A stretch of DNA of 64,000 nucleotides from Alloyangia pacifica (GTDB lineage: Bacteria; Pseudomonadota; Alphaproteobacteria; Rhodobacterales; Rhodobacteraceae). Positions 26,230 through 37,554 of the stretch are shown in pieces; position 1 is the stretch's first letter, and each line of letters starts with the position of its first letter. The notes beneath the pieces were generated by a model. It was not told the DNA's origin, did not search any database, and saw nothing but the letters and a program-made list of their open reading frames with translations. The position numbers and the translations under genes were made by a program. The stretch spans positions 186,001 through 250,000 of the forward strand of contig NZ_JAIVKX010000010.1 in assembly GCF_020524285.1 (NCBI RefSeq), given 5' to 3'.

Positions 26230-27711
26230 ATGATCCGTTCGATCTCACGTCTCAGTCTCTCGCTCGCCGCGCTGCTGCTCGGTTCTGCCGCCTTTGCCCA
26301 GCAGGACGACCTGATCATCGCGCTGCAGCTCGAGCCGCCGCATCTCGATCCGACCTCCGCCGCCGCCGGGGCCATCGACTCGGTGCTCTACGCCAATGTC
26401 TTCGAGGGGCTGACGAAATTCACCGAGGACGGCTCGATCGCGCCCAGTCTCGCCGAGACCTGGGATATTTCCGAGGATGGCACCAGCTACACCTTCCACC
26501 TGCACGAGGGCGTGACCTTCCACGACGGCACAACGATGGACGCGGAGGACGTGAAGTTCACCCTCGGCCGTGCCCGCGCCGAGGACAGCCAGAACGCCCA
26601 GAAGGCGCTTTTCGCCGGCATCGAGGAGGTCACGGTGATCGATCCGCTGACGGTGCAGGTCACGCTCAAGGCCCCTGACGGGGCGTTCCTCTTCAACATG
26701 GCCTGGGGAGACGCGGTGATCGTGGCGCCCGAAAGCATCGAGGGCATCAAGGCGCAGCCGGTCGGCACGGGGCCCTTCACCTTCGCCAGCTGGACGCAGG
26801 GCGACAGCATCAGCCTCAGCCGCAACCCGGACTACTGGGGCGAGGCCCCGGCGCTGAGCAAGGCCACCTTCCGCTTCATCTCCGACCCGACGGCGGCCTT
26901 TGCCGCGATGATGGCGCAGGACATCGACGCCTATGCCGGGTTCCCGGCGCCCGAGAACCTGCCGCAGTTCGAGGCCGACCCGCGCTTCCAGGTGCTGGTG
27001 GGCTCGACCGAGGGCGAGACCATCCTGGCGATGAACAATGGGCTCGAGCCCTTCGACGACCCGCTGGTGCGCGAGGCGGTGGCTCATGCCATCGACCGGC
27101 AGGCGATCATCGACGGCGCCATGTTCGGCCTCGGCACGCCGATCGGCACGCATTTCGCGCCGCACAACCCCGACTACGTGGATCTGACCGGCCTGTCGGA
27201 TTACGATCCCGAGAAAGCCAAGACGCTGCTCGCCGACGCGGGCTACCCCGACGGTTTCACCACGACGCTGAAACTGCCGCCGCCCTCCTACGCGCGCCGC
27301 GGCGGCGAGATCATCGCGGCGCAGCTGCGCGCGGTGGGCATCCAGACCGAGATCACCAACCTCGAATGGGCGCAATGGCTCGAGGAGGTGTTCCGGGGCA
27401 AGGACTTCGGCCTGACCATCGTCAGCCACACAGAGCCGATGGACATCAATATCTACGCCCGGCCCGACTATTACTTCCAGTATGATAATCCGAGCTTCCA
27501 GGAGCTGATGGCCCGGCTTGCCGCCACCACCGATCCCGCGGCGCGCTCGGAGATGCTGAAGGAGGCGGAGACGGTCATCGCCGAGGATCACGTCAACGCC
27601 TTCCTCTTCCAGCTTGCCTTCCCGACCATCGCGGATGCCAAGCTGCACGGGCTGTGGAAGAACCAGCCGACGCAGGCGACCGACCTGACGGGTGTCTACT
27701 GGGAGGAGTGA
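26230..27711 (+). CDS. ABC transporter periplasmic substrate-binding protein, family 5
   Basis: Periplasmic binding protein for peptides or similar solutes, 493 residues. Signal peptide at 1-23 ([15 protein letters not shown], then Q). The family-5 signature is clear: [53 protein letters not shown], then [10 protein letters not shown]. No permease or ATPase genes follow; the next gene is a convergent ArgE-like deacylase, which might act on the imported compound. The last codons (YWEE-stop) are duplicated downstream by a 17-base tandem repeat. Confidence 0.92.
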   Translation: MIRSISRLSLSLAALLLGSAAFAQQDDLIIALQLEPPHLDPTSAAAGAIDSVLYANVFEGLTKFTEDGSIAPSLAETWDISEDGTSYTFHLHEGVTFHDGTTMDAEDVKFTLGRARAEDSQNAQKALFAGIEEVTVIDPLTVQVTLKAPDGAFLFNMAWGDAVIVAPESIEGIKAQPVGTGPFTFASWTQGDSISLSRNPDYWGEAPALSKATFRFISDPTAAFAAMMAQDIDAYAGFPAPENLPQFEADPRFQVLVGSTEGETILAMNNGLEPFDDPLVREAVAHAIDRQAIIDGAMFGLGTPIGTHFAPHNPDYVDLTGLSDYDPEKAKTLLADAGYPDGFTTTLKLPPPSYARRGGEIIAAQLRAVGIQTEITNLEWAQWLEEVFRGKDFGLTIVSHTEPMDINIYARPDYYFQYDNPSFQELMARLAATTDPAARSEMLKEAETVIAEDHVNAFLFQLAFPTIADAKLHGLWKNQPTQATDLTGVYWEE

Positions 27712-27729
27712 CCTACTGGGAGGAGTGAC
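27696..27729 (+). repeat. 17-base tandem duplication across a stop codon
   Basis: CTACTGGGAGGAGTGAC occurs twice in direct, gap-free succession (27696-27712 and 27713-27729). The first copy holds the last four codons and TGA of the substrate-binding protein. The second lies just outside the gene. The copies are identical, suggesting a recent slip event that left the protein unchanged. Confidence 0.9.
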
Positions 27730-27740
27730 CGCAAGCCGGG

Positions 27741-27845
27741 GGCGCTGCCCCCGGACCGCCGGGATATTTGGGTCTCGGCGAAGGGCCGAGGACTGGCGCA
27801 GCGGGCGTGCGCTTCGTCTAGATGAAAAATATCCCCGCCGGAGGC
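27741..27845 (-). repeat. Extragenic repeat element, copy B
   Basis: About 105 bases between convergent genes. Read on the minus strand, its ends match copy A (24282-24372): CCTCCG-CGGGGATATTTTTCAT-AGACGAAG at one end and AAATATCCCGG-GGTCCGGGGGCAGCGCC at the other, with only a few mismatches. The central part is unrelated. The pattern fits a family of intergenic palindromic elements in this genome. Confidence 0.65.
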
Positions 27846-27880
27846 CGGCCCGAGCGGCCCGCCCGTGCGGCCCTCGGCGA

Positions 27881-29158
27881 TCAGCGCAGCAGCAGGCGCT
27901 CCAGGCTGCGGGCCATGACCCGGGCGCTGTCGAGCATGTCGGTGACGCCGATCCACTCGTCGGGCTTATGCGCCAGTTCCAGAACGCCCGGCCCGTAGGC
28001 GATGCAGTTCTTCAGCTTGCCGATCCGGTCGATGTGCTTCTGGTCGTAGCTGCCGGGCGAGGCGACGTAGGTGGCGTCCTGCCCGAGCACCTCGCGGATC
28101 GCCTCGGCGACGGTGGTGACCACCGGGGCCGACTTCTCGGTCATCGAGGGGATGACGCGGTTGAGTTCCCGTATTTCGTAGTCGAAGTTCGCACGGCGCG
28201 ATTTCAGGTCCTCGAGCAGGGTGATGACCTCCTGCTGCACGCCTTCCACCGTCTCCTCGATCAGGAAGCGCCGGTCGATCACGATGCGGCAGCTGTCGGG
28301 CACGCAATGCGCGGGCAGGCCCTCGTGCGTCTCGGCCTGGCCGCCGTGGATCGAATTGATGTTCATTGTCGAGTTGCGCGCGCCCTCGGGGACCACGGGC
28401 ATCGCGGTGACGCGGGCGGCCATGGCGGGGAAGAGCGTCTCTTCGAAGGCGTCGAGCACCGCGCCCATGTGGCGGATCGCGCAATCGCCGAGGAAGGGCA
28501 TGGAGCCATGGGCGATTTCGCCCTTGGTCTCGATCTCGGCCCACCATCCGCCGCGGTGGCCGAGGCAGATGCGGTGCTTGTCGAGCGGCTCGGGGATGAT
28601 GACGTGCTGCACGCGGGCCGGGTCGAACCAGCCCTCTTTCGCCAGATGCGCAACGCCGCCATAGCCGCCGGACTCCTCGTCCGCCGTGGCGCTGATCTCC
28701 ACCGCGCCGGCGAAATCCGGATGCTGTTCGAGAAAGGCTTCGGCGGCAATGATCGAGGCGGCGAGCCCGCCCTTCATGTCGCAGGTGCCGCGGCCGTAGA
28801 TGCGGTCGCCCTCGAGCGCGCCGCCGAAGGGGTCGCGGGTCCAGCCGGCACCCACCTCGACCACGTCGTGATGCGAGTTGAAATGCACGCAGTCGCCGGG
28901 GCGCGGGCCCTCGCGGCGGGCAACGATGTTCCAGCGTGGGTATGTTGCGCTGTCGCCGGGCGCGCCCTCGGCCCGCACCAGCGTGCAGGCGAAGCCGCGC
29001 GCCGAGAGCCGCCGCTCGAGGTAGTCGCAGACGTCGCGGTAATATTGCCCCGGCGGGTTCAGCGTCGGGATGCGGACGAGGTCCTGCGTCAGCGCGATCA
29101 GATCGTCACGCTTGTCGTCGATGCGGGTGTCCATGCGGGAGGCGAGAGCGTCGGTCAT
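27881..29158 (-). CDS. M20 family deacylase, ArgE/DapE-like
   Basis: Zinc-dependent amidohydrolase of 425 residues related to acetylornithine deacetylase and succinyl-diaminopimelate desuccinylase. Metal-site motifs are HFNSHHDVV (92-100), GRGTCDMKGG (122-131, bridging Asp127) and ATADEESGGYGG (157-168, catalytic Glu). The dimerisation insert is in the middle. It lacks an arg or dap neighbourhood, so the natural substrate is open; the convergent solute-binding gene hints at imported N-acyl amino acids or opines. Confidence 0.88.
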   Translation of the reverse strand: MTDALASRMDTRIDDKRDDLIALTQDLVRIPTLNPPGQYYRDVCDYLERRLSARGFACTLVRAEGAPGDSATYPRWNIVARREGPRPGDCVHFNSHHDVVEVGAGWTRDPFGGALEGDRIYGRGTCDMKGGLAASIIAAEAFLEQHPDFAGAVEISATADEESGGYGGVAHLAKEGWFDPARVQHVIIPEPLDKHRICLGHRGGWWAEIETKGEIAHGSMPFLGDCAIRHMGAVLDAFEETLFPAMAARVTAMPVVPEGARNSTMNINSIHGGQAETHEGLPAHCVPDSCRIVIDRRFLIEETVEGVQQEVITLLEDLKSRRANFDYEIRELNRVIPSMTEKSAPVVTTVAEAIREVLGQDATYVASPGSYDQKHIDRIGKLKNCIAYGPGVLELAHKPDEWIGVTDMLDSARVMARSLERLLLR

Positions 29159-29246
29159 ATGCGCACTCTTCCCGGCTTTGCCGCGCCGCGCAAGCGTGGC
29201 GGCGCGGGCCGGGAGATTGGGTTCGTGGGCGCGGCCCCGGAAAGGC

Positions 29247-30194
29247 TCAGGGGAAGCGCAGCCGCGGCGCCTCGCCGAGCGGGATCGGACCCAGCCGGGC
29301 GATGCCCCCGTCGAGCGTCAGCGGCAGGTCGAGCGTGTCGCGGTTGCCCGAGAGCCCGGCGACGAGGCCGAGCCCGTCCTCGAGCGCCTGTGCCATGCCC
29401 TCGGGAAGCTGGCCGCTCTGCCGCGCCATGTCGATCATCTCGCGCCAGTTCACCGCCTTGACGGTCACCTGCCCGTCGAGCCGGCCGTTGTCGTCCACGT
29501 CGACATCGCCCGCCATCTTCAGTTGCAGGTCGTCGACCTTGTACTCGGCGAGCCGCAGGTCCACGCGCAGCGGCTGCGGGTGCGGGCCCGCCTGCTTGCC
29601 GACGCGCAGCGGCAGGTCGGTGTCGAAGCCCGCATCGAGCCGGATGGCATCGGCCACGCGCCCGCCGGAGCCGGCGATCGCATCTGCGCCGACGGCGATG
29701 CGGTAGCTGGTCTCCTCGCCCTCGTCGCGGGTGAGCGCGGCGGTCAGCCCAGCCAGCGCCGCGGTGGTGGCGCCGGTGAGGTTGAGCGTGGCGCTCTCGA
29801 AATTGGCGCGCACGACGATGTCGCCTTCGTGGATGAAGCTGGCGCGCATCCCGTCCGAGGCGATCTCGGTTTCGCCAAGCTCGGTGGTCACGCGCATCTG
29901 CGGTGGGAAGGCGACGATCTCGTGCCCGAAGTTGTAGACCAGCCGGTAGATGTCGACGAAGGGCGCCTCCCAGCGCAGCCCTTCGGGGCTTGCAAGCACC
30001 ACGCCGCTCAGCCGCGCATCGACGCGGTTCGGAAAGCCCTGGAACGAAAGATCGTCGTAGGTGGCGGTCCAGCCCTCGGCCCGGCGCGCCGCCATCCAGC
30101 CATCGATCGCCTTGCGCTCGAAATGCACCGAGACGAACCAGAAGCCGGACCAGGCCAGCGCCGCCACGATCACGGCAAACAACAGTTTCTTCAC
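29247..30194 (-). CDS. DUF2125 domain protein
   Basis: A 315-residue protein of unknown function, common in alphaproteobacteria. It starts at GTG 30194 (AGGGG upstream) with an N-terminal membrane anchor or signal (KKLLFAVIVAALAWSGFWFVSV, 2-23), followed by a beta-rich periplasmic domain resembling lipid-binding AsmA-like folds (ATYDDLSFQGFPNRVDARLSG, WEAPFVDIYRLVYN). A longer frame to 30290 would enter the divergent ChaC promoter. Confidence 0.82.
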   Translation of the reverse strand: MKKLLFAVIVAALAWSGFWFVSVHFERKAIDGWMAARRAEGWTATYDDLSFQGFPNRVDARLSGVVLASPEGLRWEAPFVDIYRLVYNFGHEIVAFPPQMRVTTELGETEIASDGMRASFIHEGDIVVRANFESATLNLTGATTAALAGLTAALTRDEGEETSYRIAVGADAIAGSGGRVADAIRLDAGFDTDLPLRVGKQAGPHPQPLRVDLRLAEYKVDDLQLKMAGDVDVDDNGRLDGQVTVKAVNWREMIDMARQSGQLPEGMAQALEDGLGLVAGLSGNRDTLDLPLTLDGGIARLGPIPLGEAPRLRFP

Positions 30195-30256
30195 AACGCG
30201 CCCCTTTTCTGACGGACAGGATTGGTGTTTACAGCCGCCATGCGGAAAGGACCAGA

Positions 30257-30802
30257 ATGATGGCACTTTGGGTCTTCGGCTACGGCTCACTTCTTTGGAA
30301 CCCCGGCTTTCCGGTGGCCGAGAGCGTGCATGCCACGCTGCCGGGCTACCGGCGCTCCTTCTGCATGCGCTCGATCCACCACCGCGGCACCCCCGAGGCG
30401 CCCGGGCTGGTGCTGGCGCTGGATGCCGAGCACGAGGCCGCCTGCGACGGGCTGGCGCTGCGGGCGCAGCCGGGCACCGAGGGTGCGACGCTCGCCTACC
30501 TGCGCGAGCGCGAGCTGGTCTCGGCGGCCTATTACGAGGCCACGCTGCCGCTGACGCTGCAGGACGGGCGCGCGGTGGAGGCGGTGACCTACATCATCGA
30601 CCCGGACCACGTGCAGTATTGCGGCGGGCTCGACCTCGAGGAGCAGGCGCGGATCATCGCGCAGGCGATCGGCGGGCGCGGTCCGAACAGCGAATATCTC
30701 TACAACACCGCCTCGCATCTCGAGCACCTGGGCATTCCTGATGCCGAGCTGCACTGGTTGGCCGACCGTGTGCGGGGTCTGACGGATAACGGCTTGGCTT
30801 GA
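30257..30802 (+). CDS. Gamma-glutamylcyclotransferase, ChaC type
   Basis: Cytosolic enzyme that cleaves glutathione to 5-oxoproline and Cys-Gly, 181 residues. The substrate-binding loop is FGYGSLLWNPGF near residues 7-18; other conserved parts are GYRRSFCMRSIHHRG and YIIDPDHVQYCGGL. Start ATG 30257 or the adjacent ATG 30260, both after AAAGGA. Divergent from the DUF2125 gene. Confidence 0.9.
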   Translation: MMALWVFGYGSLLWNPGFPVAESVHATLPGYRRSFCMRSIHHRGTPEAPGLVLALDAEHEAACDGLALRAQPGTEGATLAYLRERELVSAAYYEATLPLTLQDGRAVEAVTYIIDPDHVQYCGGLDLEEQARIIAQAIGGRGPNSEYLYNTASHLEHLGIPDAELHWLADRVRGLTDNGLA

Positions 30803-30856
30803 TTGGGGCGACGGCTTACGCTGCCGCGCAGAATAGTACAAATTCAGGTGCCCAGA

Positions 30857-32074
30857 ATGGACCGACGCGACCTCGAGGCAGAGGCCCATTTCAGTCAGCC
30901 GGTCCGCCAGATCCTCTTGATGCTGGCGGTTCTCGGGCTGTGCGGTGCCGGCGCGGTGCTGGTGCTGCCGCGGGTGCTGCCGGTGTTCCAGTCGAACCCC
31001 TATCTCAACGGCTTCATCCTCTTCGTCTTCGTGCTCGGCGTGCTGGCGTGCTTCCTGCAGGTGGCGCAACTGATCGGCTCGGTGCGCTGGATCGAGGGCT
31101 TTGTCTCGGGCCGCGACGCCGGGGCGCGCCCGCCGCGCCTGCTGGCCCCGCTGGCGGCGCTGCTGCGGCGGCACGACAAGCGGCTGCAGATCACCACGAC
31201 CTCGACCCGCTCGATCCTCGACTCGGTCGCGACCCGGATCGACGAGGCGCGCGAGATCACCCGCTACATCACCTCGCTGCTGATCTTCCTCGGCCTGCTG
31301 GGCACCTTCTACGGGCTCGCCACCACGGTTCCGGCGCTGGTCGACACCATCCGCAGCCTCGTGCCGGAAGAGGGCGAGAGCGGGGTGCAGACCTTCTCGC
31401 GCCTGATGAGCGGCCTCGAAGGCCAGCTCGGCGGCATGGGCGTGGCTTTCGCCTCCTCGCTTCTGGGTCTTGCCGGATCGCTGATCGTCGGCCTGCTGGA
31501 GCTTTTCGCCGGGCACGGCCAGAACCGCTTCTACCGCGAGCTCGAGGAATGGCTCAGCTCGATCACCAAGCTCAGCTTCAGCTCGGGCGAGGGTGAGGGC
31601 AGCGGCGACGAGGCGCTGATCGGCATGGTGCTCGACCAGATGAACGATCAGATGGCCCGGATGACCGCGCTCTACACCGAGAGCGAGCAGGGCCGCATGG
31701 AAGTCGAAGGCCGGCTCGGCCAGCTTGCCGACTCCATCGAGCGGATGACCGAGCGGCTCGAGGCCACGGCGCCCTCGTCGAACTCGCTGGCGCGGATCGC
31801 CGAGGGGCAGGAGCGCCTGATCGAGGTGCTGGAAAGCCGCGAGAGTGCCGAGGGGCTGGATGCAGAGAGCCGGATGCGCCTGCGCTCGATCGACGTGCAG
31901 ATGCTGCGGCTGCTGGAAGAGGTGGCCGCCGGCCGGCAGGAGAGCATGGCCGAACTGCGCACGGACCTTGCCACGCTGACCCGCGTGCTTGGCCAGATCG
32001 CCCGCCCGCAGCAGGCGCCGCAGGTGCGCGCCGTGCGCCCGGGGCCGGCGCGCTCCGGCGGCTCCGAGGGCTGA
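30857..32074 (+). CDS. MotA/ExbB-like proton-channel protein
   Basis: A 405-residue inner-membrane protein. Predicted helices lie near residues 19-37, 51-72, 138-160 and 193-216; the last two (LLIFLGLLGTFYGLATTVPALV and GGMGVAFASSLLGLAGSLIVG) are typical MotA/TolQ/ExbB pore helices. From 225 on it is cytoplasmic and mostly helical, with a likely coiled coil (TERLEA, RIAEGQERLIEVLES). It is three bases before a MotB/OmpA-like gene, so the two form a channel complex. The energised process is unknown; no TolA/TonB or flagellar genes are nearby. Confidence 0.82.
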   Translation: MDRRDLEAEAHFSQPVRQILLMLAVLGLCGAGAVLVLPRVLPVFQSNPYLNGFILFVFVLGVLACFLQVAQLIGSVRWIEGFVSGRDAGARPPRLLAPLAALLRRHDKRLQITTTSTRSILDSVATRIDEAREITRYITSLLIFLGLLGTFYGLATTVPALVDTIRSLVPEEGESGVQTFSRLMSGLEGQLGGMGVAFASSLLGLAGSLIVGLLELFAGHGQNRFYRELEEWLSSITKLSFSSGEGEGSGDEALIGMVLDQMNDQMARMTALYTESEQGRMEVEGRLGQLADSIERMTERLEATAPSSNSLARIAEGQERLIEVLESRESAEGLDAESRMRLRSIDVQMLRLLEEVAAGRQESMAELRTDLATLTRVLGQIARPQQAPQVRAVRPGPARSGGSEG

Positions 32075-32077
32075 TCC

Positions 32078-33979
32078 ATGGCCCTGTCACGCCGCACTGG
32101 GGCCCGTCTGCAGGCCAATATCTGGCCCGGTTTCGTCGATGCGATGACCGGGCTGCTGCTGGTGCTGATGTTCGTGCTCACCATCTTCATGGTGATCCAG
32201 TTCGTCCTGCGCGAGACCATCACCGGGCAGGAAACCGAACTCGACAGCCTGTCCGGCGAGCTGGCCTCTCTGGCGCAGGCGCTGGGGGTGCAGGAGCGCA
32301 AGAACACCGCGCTCACCAACCAGCTTGGTGAACTGGAGGCGACGCTCTCGGACAATGCCACGCAGCTGGCCGAACAGCAGTCGATCATCGCCGCGCTCAC
32401 CGCGCAGCGTGACGCGCAGCAGGGCCGCATTGCATCCTTCGAGGAACAGGTGGCCTCGCTGATCGCCGAGCGCGACGGCGCGCAGCAGACCGTCTCCGAA
32501 CTCACCGCGGAGACCGAGGCGCTGACCTCGGACCGAGATGCGCTGCAGACCGCGCTGGCTTCGGCCCGATCCGAGATGGATGACCAGGCCGAGGCGGCCC
32601 GGCTCGCAGCCGCGCAGCGCGAGGCGATGGAGGCGTTGATCGCCGACCTCCGGGCGCAGAACTCCGAGCAGGAGGTGCAGCTGGGCGGGCTCTCGTCGCA
32701 GGTCGACGCCTTGCAGCAGGATCTCACCGACGAGGAACAGCGGCGCCTGGCCGAGTCCGAGGCCGCCGCCGCGCTGCGCAAGCGGCTCGAGGGCGCGCAG
32801 GCCGAGCTGACCGCCATGACCCTCGCGCTCGAACAGCAGCGCAAGAAGGCCGAGGACACGCTGACCTTGCTTGCCGCCGCCCGCGAGGGCGAGTCCGAGC
32901 TGAACGCCCGTCTGGCCGCCGCGCTGGCCGCCGACAACAGCAACGAGCTGGAGGCGCGGATCGTCGCGCTGGAAAGCGAGCTTTCGGAGGCCGAGCAGAG
33001 CGGCGAGACCCAGTCCGGCCAGCTCGCCACGCTGCGCGACGAATTGACAACTGTGCGCGCCGAACGCGATGCGGCGCAGGTGAAGTTGGCCGAGGCGCTG
33101 GCGGCGCAGAGCGACGTGCAGCTCGACGCTCAGCAGGTGCGTGACCGGCTCGCCGCGGCTCTGGCCGCGAAGGCCGAGGCCGAGGCGAAGCTGGCCGAGG
33201 GGCTCAGCGACGACGAGCGTCAGCAGGCGCTGCTGGCACAGGCCCGCAAGGAGCTGGAGGCCAGCGACGACCGGGCCAGCGCGGCGCAGAAGCAGTCGGA
33301 ACTGCTGAACCAGCAGGTCGCGGCGCTGCGCACGCAGCTCTCGCAATTGCAGGGGCTGCTCGACGACAGCCGCGAAAAGGACGCCGAGGCGCAGGTGCAA
33401 ATCCAGAACCTCGGGTCCGACCTCAATGCCGCGCTTGCCCGCGTTGCCGCCGAGGAGCGCAAGCGCCGTCAGCTCGAGGAGGCCGAGCGCCAGCGGCTCG
33501 AGGCGCAGGCGCAGGATCTCGAACGCTACCGCTCGGAGTTCTTCGGCCGGCTGCGCGAGGTGGTGGGCCAGCAGGAGGGCGTGCGGATCGAGGGCGACCG
33601 CTTCGTCTTCTCTTCTGAGGTTCTCTTCCCGCCGGGCGGCGCGACGCTTTCGGCGGCGGGCGAGGCGGAGATCGCGAAGATCTCCGGGCTGATCCGCGCC
33701 ATCGCGCAGGACATTCCGCCGGGCATCAACTGGATCCTGCGGGTCGACGGGCACACGGATGACACGCCGCTGCGCCCCGGTGCGCCCTTTGCGGATAACT
33801 GGGAACTGAGCCAGGCGCGGGCCCTGTCGGTGGTGCGTTACATGGTCGAGAACGAGGGCATCCCGCCGCAGCGGCTCTCGGCCAATGGGTTCGGGCAGTT
33901 CCAGCCGATCAATTCCGATGGCACCGCCGAGGCCAAGGCGCAGAACCGCCGGATCGAGCTCAAGCTGACCGAGAAGTAG
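32078..33979 (+). CDS. MotB/OmpA-like peptidoglycan-binding protein with long coiled coil
   Basis: 633 residues. A short cytoplasmic N-terminus is followed by one membrane helix (about 22-44) beginning FVDAMTGLLLVLMFVL, with Asp21 placed like the proton-binding Asp of MotB. Residues 50-490 are an almost unbroken coiled coil rich in Ala, Glu, Gln and Leu. The C-terminal 120 residues are an OmpA domain (RVDGHTDDTPLRPG, ELSQARALSVVRYM, GFGQFQPINSDGT, NRRIELKLTEK) that should bind peptidoglycan. It pairs with the upstream MotA/ExbB-like gene. The very long periplasmic coil is unlike MotB, TolR or ZorB. Confidence 0.85.
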   Translation: MALSRRTGARLQANIWPGFVDAMTGLLLVLMFVLTIFMVIQFVLRETITGQETELDSLSGELASLAQALGVQERKNTALTNQLGELEATLSDNATQLAEQQSIIAALTAQRDAQQGRIASFEEQVASLIAERDGAQQTVSELTAETEALTSDRDALQTALASARSEMDDQAEAARLAAAQREAMEALIADLRAQNSEQEVQLGGLSSQVDALQQDLTDEEQRRLAESEAAAALRKRLEGAQAELTAMTLALEQQRKKAEDTLTLLAAAREGESELNARLAAALAADNSNELEARIVALESELSEAEQSGETQSGQLATLRDELTTVRAERDAAQVKLAEALAAQSDVQLDAQQVRDRLAAALAAKAEAEAKLAEGLSDDERQQALLAQARKELEASDDRASAAQKQSELLNQQVAALRTQLSQLQGLLDDSREKDAEAQVQIQNLGSDLNAALARVAAEERKRRQLEEAERQRLEAQAQDLERYRSEFFGRLREVVGQQEGVRIEGDRFVFSSEVLFPPGGATLSAAGEAEIAKISGLIRAIAQDIPPGINWILRVDGHTDDTPLRPGAPFADNWELSQARALSVVRYMVENEGIPPQRLSANGFGQFQPINSDGTAEAKAQNRRIELKLTEK

Positions 33980-33982
33980 GGC

Positions 33983-33998
33983 AGGGGCTTTTGTGCCC
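33983..33998 (+). terminator. Short hairpin after the MotB/OmpA-like gene
   Basis: A 5-bp GGGGC/GCCCC stem with a six-base T-rich loop four bases after the stop codon. The tract after it (ATTTGCG) is weak, so it is only a possible terminator. Confidence 0.35.
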
Positions 33999-34057
33999 CA
34001 TTTGCGTACGCTCCTCTAAGTGTTGTTCTCGGACACCGGACCGCAGAGCCATTTGAA

Positions 34058-34080
34058 GGCATCAGGCATCAGGCATCAGG
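34058..34080 (+). repeat. GGCATCA short tandem repeat
   Basis: Three complete head-to-tail copies of the 7-base unit GGCATCA plus GG, in the space between convergent genes. No function apparent; a candidate slippage locus. Confidence 0.85.
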
Positions 34081-34174
34081 CCGGGGTCACCCTTTGTGCG
34101 AGCATCGCGAGGGTAGGGCGGGACAAAGAAGGGGATCGACCCCTCCTTAGTCATGCCCCGCGACCACCGCTACC

Positions 34175-34217
34175 GCGCAAAAGAAAACCTCCCCGCCGGT
34201 CGCCCGGCGGGGAGGTT
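34175..34217 (-). terminator. Rho-independent terminator after clpA
   Basis: A perfect 14-bp stem (34186-34199 with 34204-34217) and a 4-base loop, followed on the minus strand by TTTTCTTTTGCG. It is 22 bases after the clpA stop. Confidence 0.9.
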
Positions 34218-34238
34218 CTCATTTTTACGGCGCTGCGA

Positions 34239-36566
<2,328 letters not shown>

Positions 36567-36622
36567 GGCGTGCTCCTTCCTGTCTGCGTCGGGCACGGGC
36601 CCAACATTGCCTCTTACCGTTA

Positions 36623-36652
36623 AAGTTTGGTCGATCAGGACCATCCTTCAAG
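36623..36652 (-). promoter_or_regulatory. Possible sigma-32-like promoter of clpA
   Basis: On the minus strand, CTTGAA (36647-36652), a 16-base spacer, then CCAAACTT (36623-36630), about 57 bases before the clpA GTG. The -35 box and spacer equal those of the clpB promoter; the -10 box is a weaker match. Low certainty. Confidence 0.3.
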
Positions 36653-36718
36653 TGTTTTCTAGGCTTGCGGCGCTCACATTTGTCCCGGAGGGCGCAACGT
36701 GGCGTGAAAAGCGGCGGC

Positions 36719-37480
36719 CTAGAAGCGGTCTTTCCTGGCGCGGATTTCGGCAAAGACAACGGCATCCGTCGCCTCGGTCAAGCCGAGCCGCTTGCGGATC
36801 TCGGGGGAGTCCGGTCGCAGGAAAGGGTTGGTGGCCAGTTCCTCGGACAGCGCGCAGGAGGCGGTAGGTCGCCCCTCTGTCCGGGCTTTGGCGATGGCGT
36901 CACTCCGAGATTTAAGCTCGGCGTTCTCTGGTTCAATAGTAAGCGCAAATCTGGCGTTGGCGGAAGTGTATTCGTGGCCAGAGCAAATCATCGTGTCCTG
37001 CGGCAGCGCCATAAGCCGCTGCATCGAGGCCCACATCATCTCGGCATCGCCCTCGAACAGCCGCCCGCAGCCCAGTGCCATAAGGCTGTCCGCGGTGAAG
37101 GCGGCCTGCGCCTGCGGCATGTAGAAGGCGACATGGCCCAGGGTGTGGCCGGGCACGTCGATCACGTGCACGCCGACGCCCGCGACCGAGAATTCATCGC
37201 CGCCGCCGACCAGCTGTTCGAGCCCGTCGATCTTGGCCGCCTCGGCGCGCGGGCCAATGACGGTGCAGCCGTAGCGGTCGCGCAGCGCGGCGATTCCCCC
37301 GACGTGGTCGTGGTGGTGGTGGGTGATGAGAATCGCCGCCAGCGTCCAGCCACGCGCGTCGAGCGCCGCCTCGATCGGCGCCGCCTCGGGGGCATCGACA
37401 AGGATCACGCCCTCGGGGCCCTGCACCAGGTATGCGTAGTTGTCGCTCAGGCAGGGGACGGTGACGATCTCGAGGGGCAT
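36719..37480 (-). CDS. gloB: Hydroxyacylglutathione hydrolase (glyoxalase II)
   Basis: Metallo-beta-lactamase-fold enzyme that hydrolyses S-lactoylglutathione to lactate and glutathione, 253 residues from ATG 37480. The binuclear site is THHHHDH at 53-59; further ligands sit in GHTLGHVAFY and FTADSLM (aligned with the usual TGDxLF), with C-terminal glutathione-binding CSGHEYT and the dipeptide NP in LATNPFLR. Divergent from the methyltransferase with 74 bases between. Confidence 0.95.
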   Translation of the reverse strand: MPLEIVTVPCLSDNYAYLVQGPEGVILVDAPEAAPIEAALDARGWTLAAILITHHHHDHVGGIAALRDRYGCTVIGPRAEAAKIDGLEQLVGGGDEFSVAGVGVHVIDVPGHTLGHVAFYMPQAQAAFTADSLMALGCGRLFEGDAEMMWASMQRLMALPQDTMICSGHEYTSANARFALTIEPENAELKSRSDAIAKARTEGRPTASCALSEELATNPFLRPDSPEIRKRLGLTEATDAVVFAEIRARKDRF

Positions 37481-37554
37481 GGCTTTTCCTTCAAGGCTTT
37501 GACAGAGTGACTCGCGAGAGTGACCCAGACTGACGCAAGGGACGACGGCCCGCA

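Noticed and set aside
30857-33979. Zorya anti-phage system
   Set aside because: The MotA/MotB-like pair recalls ZorA/ZorB, but no ZorC, ZorD or ZorE is nearby, the long coil is in the MotB-like rather than the MotA-like protein, and the surroundings are housekeeping genes.
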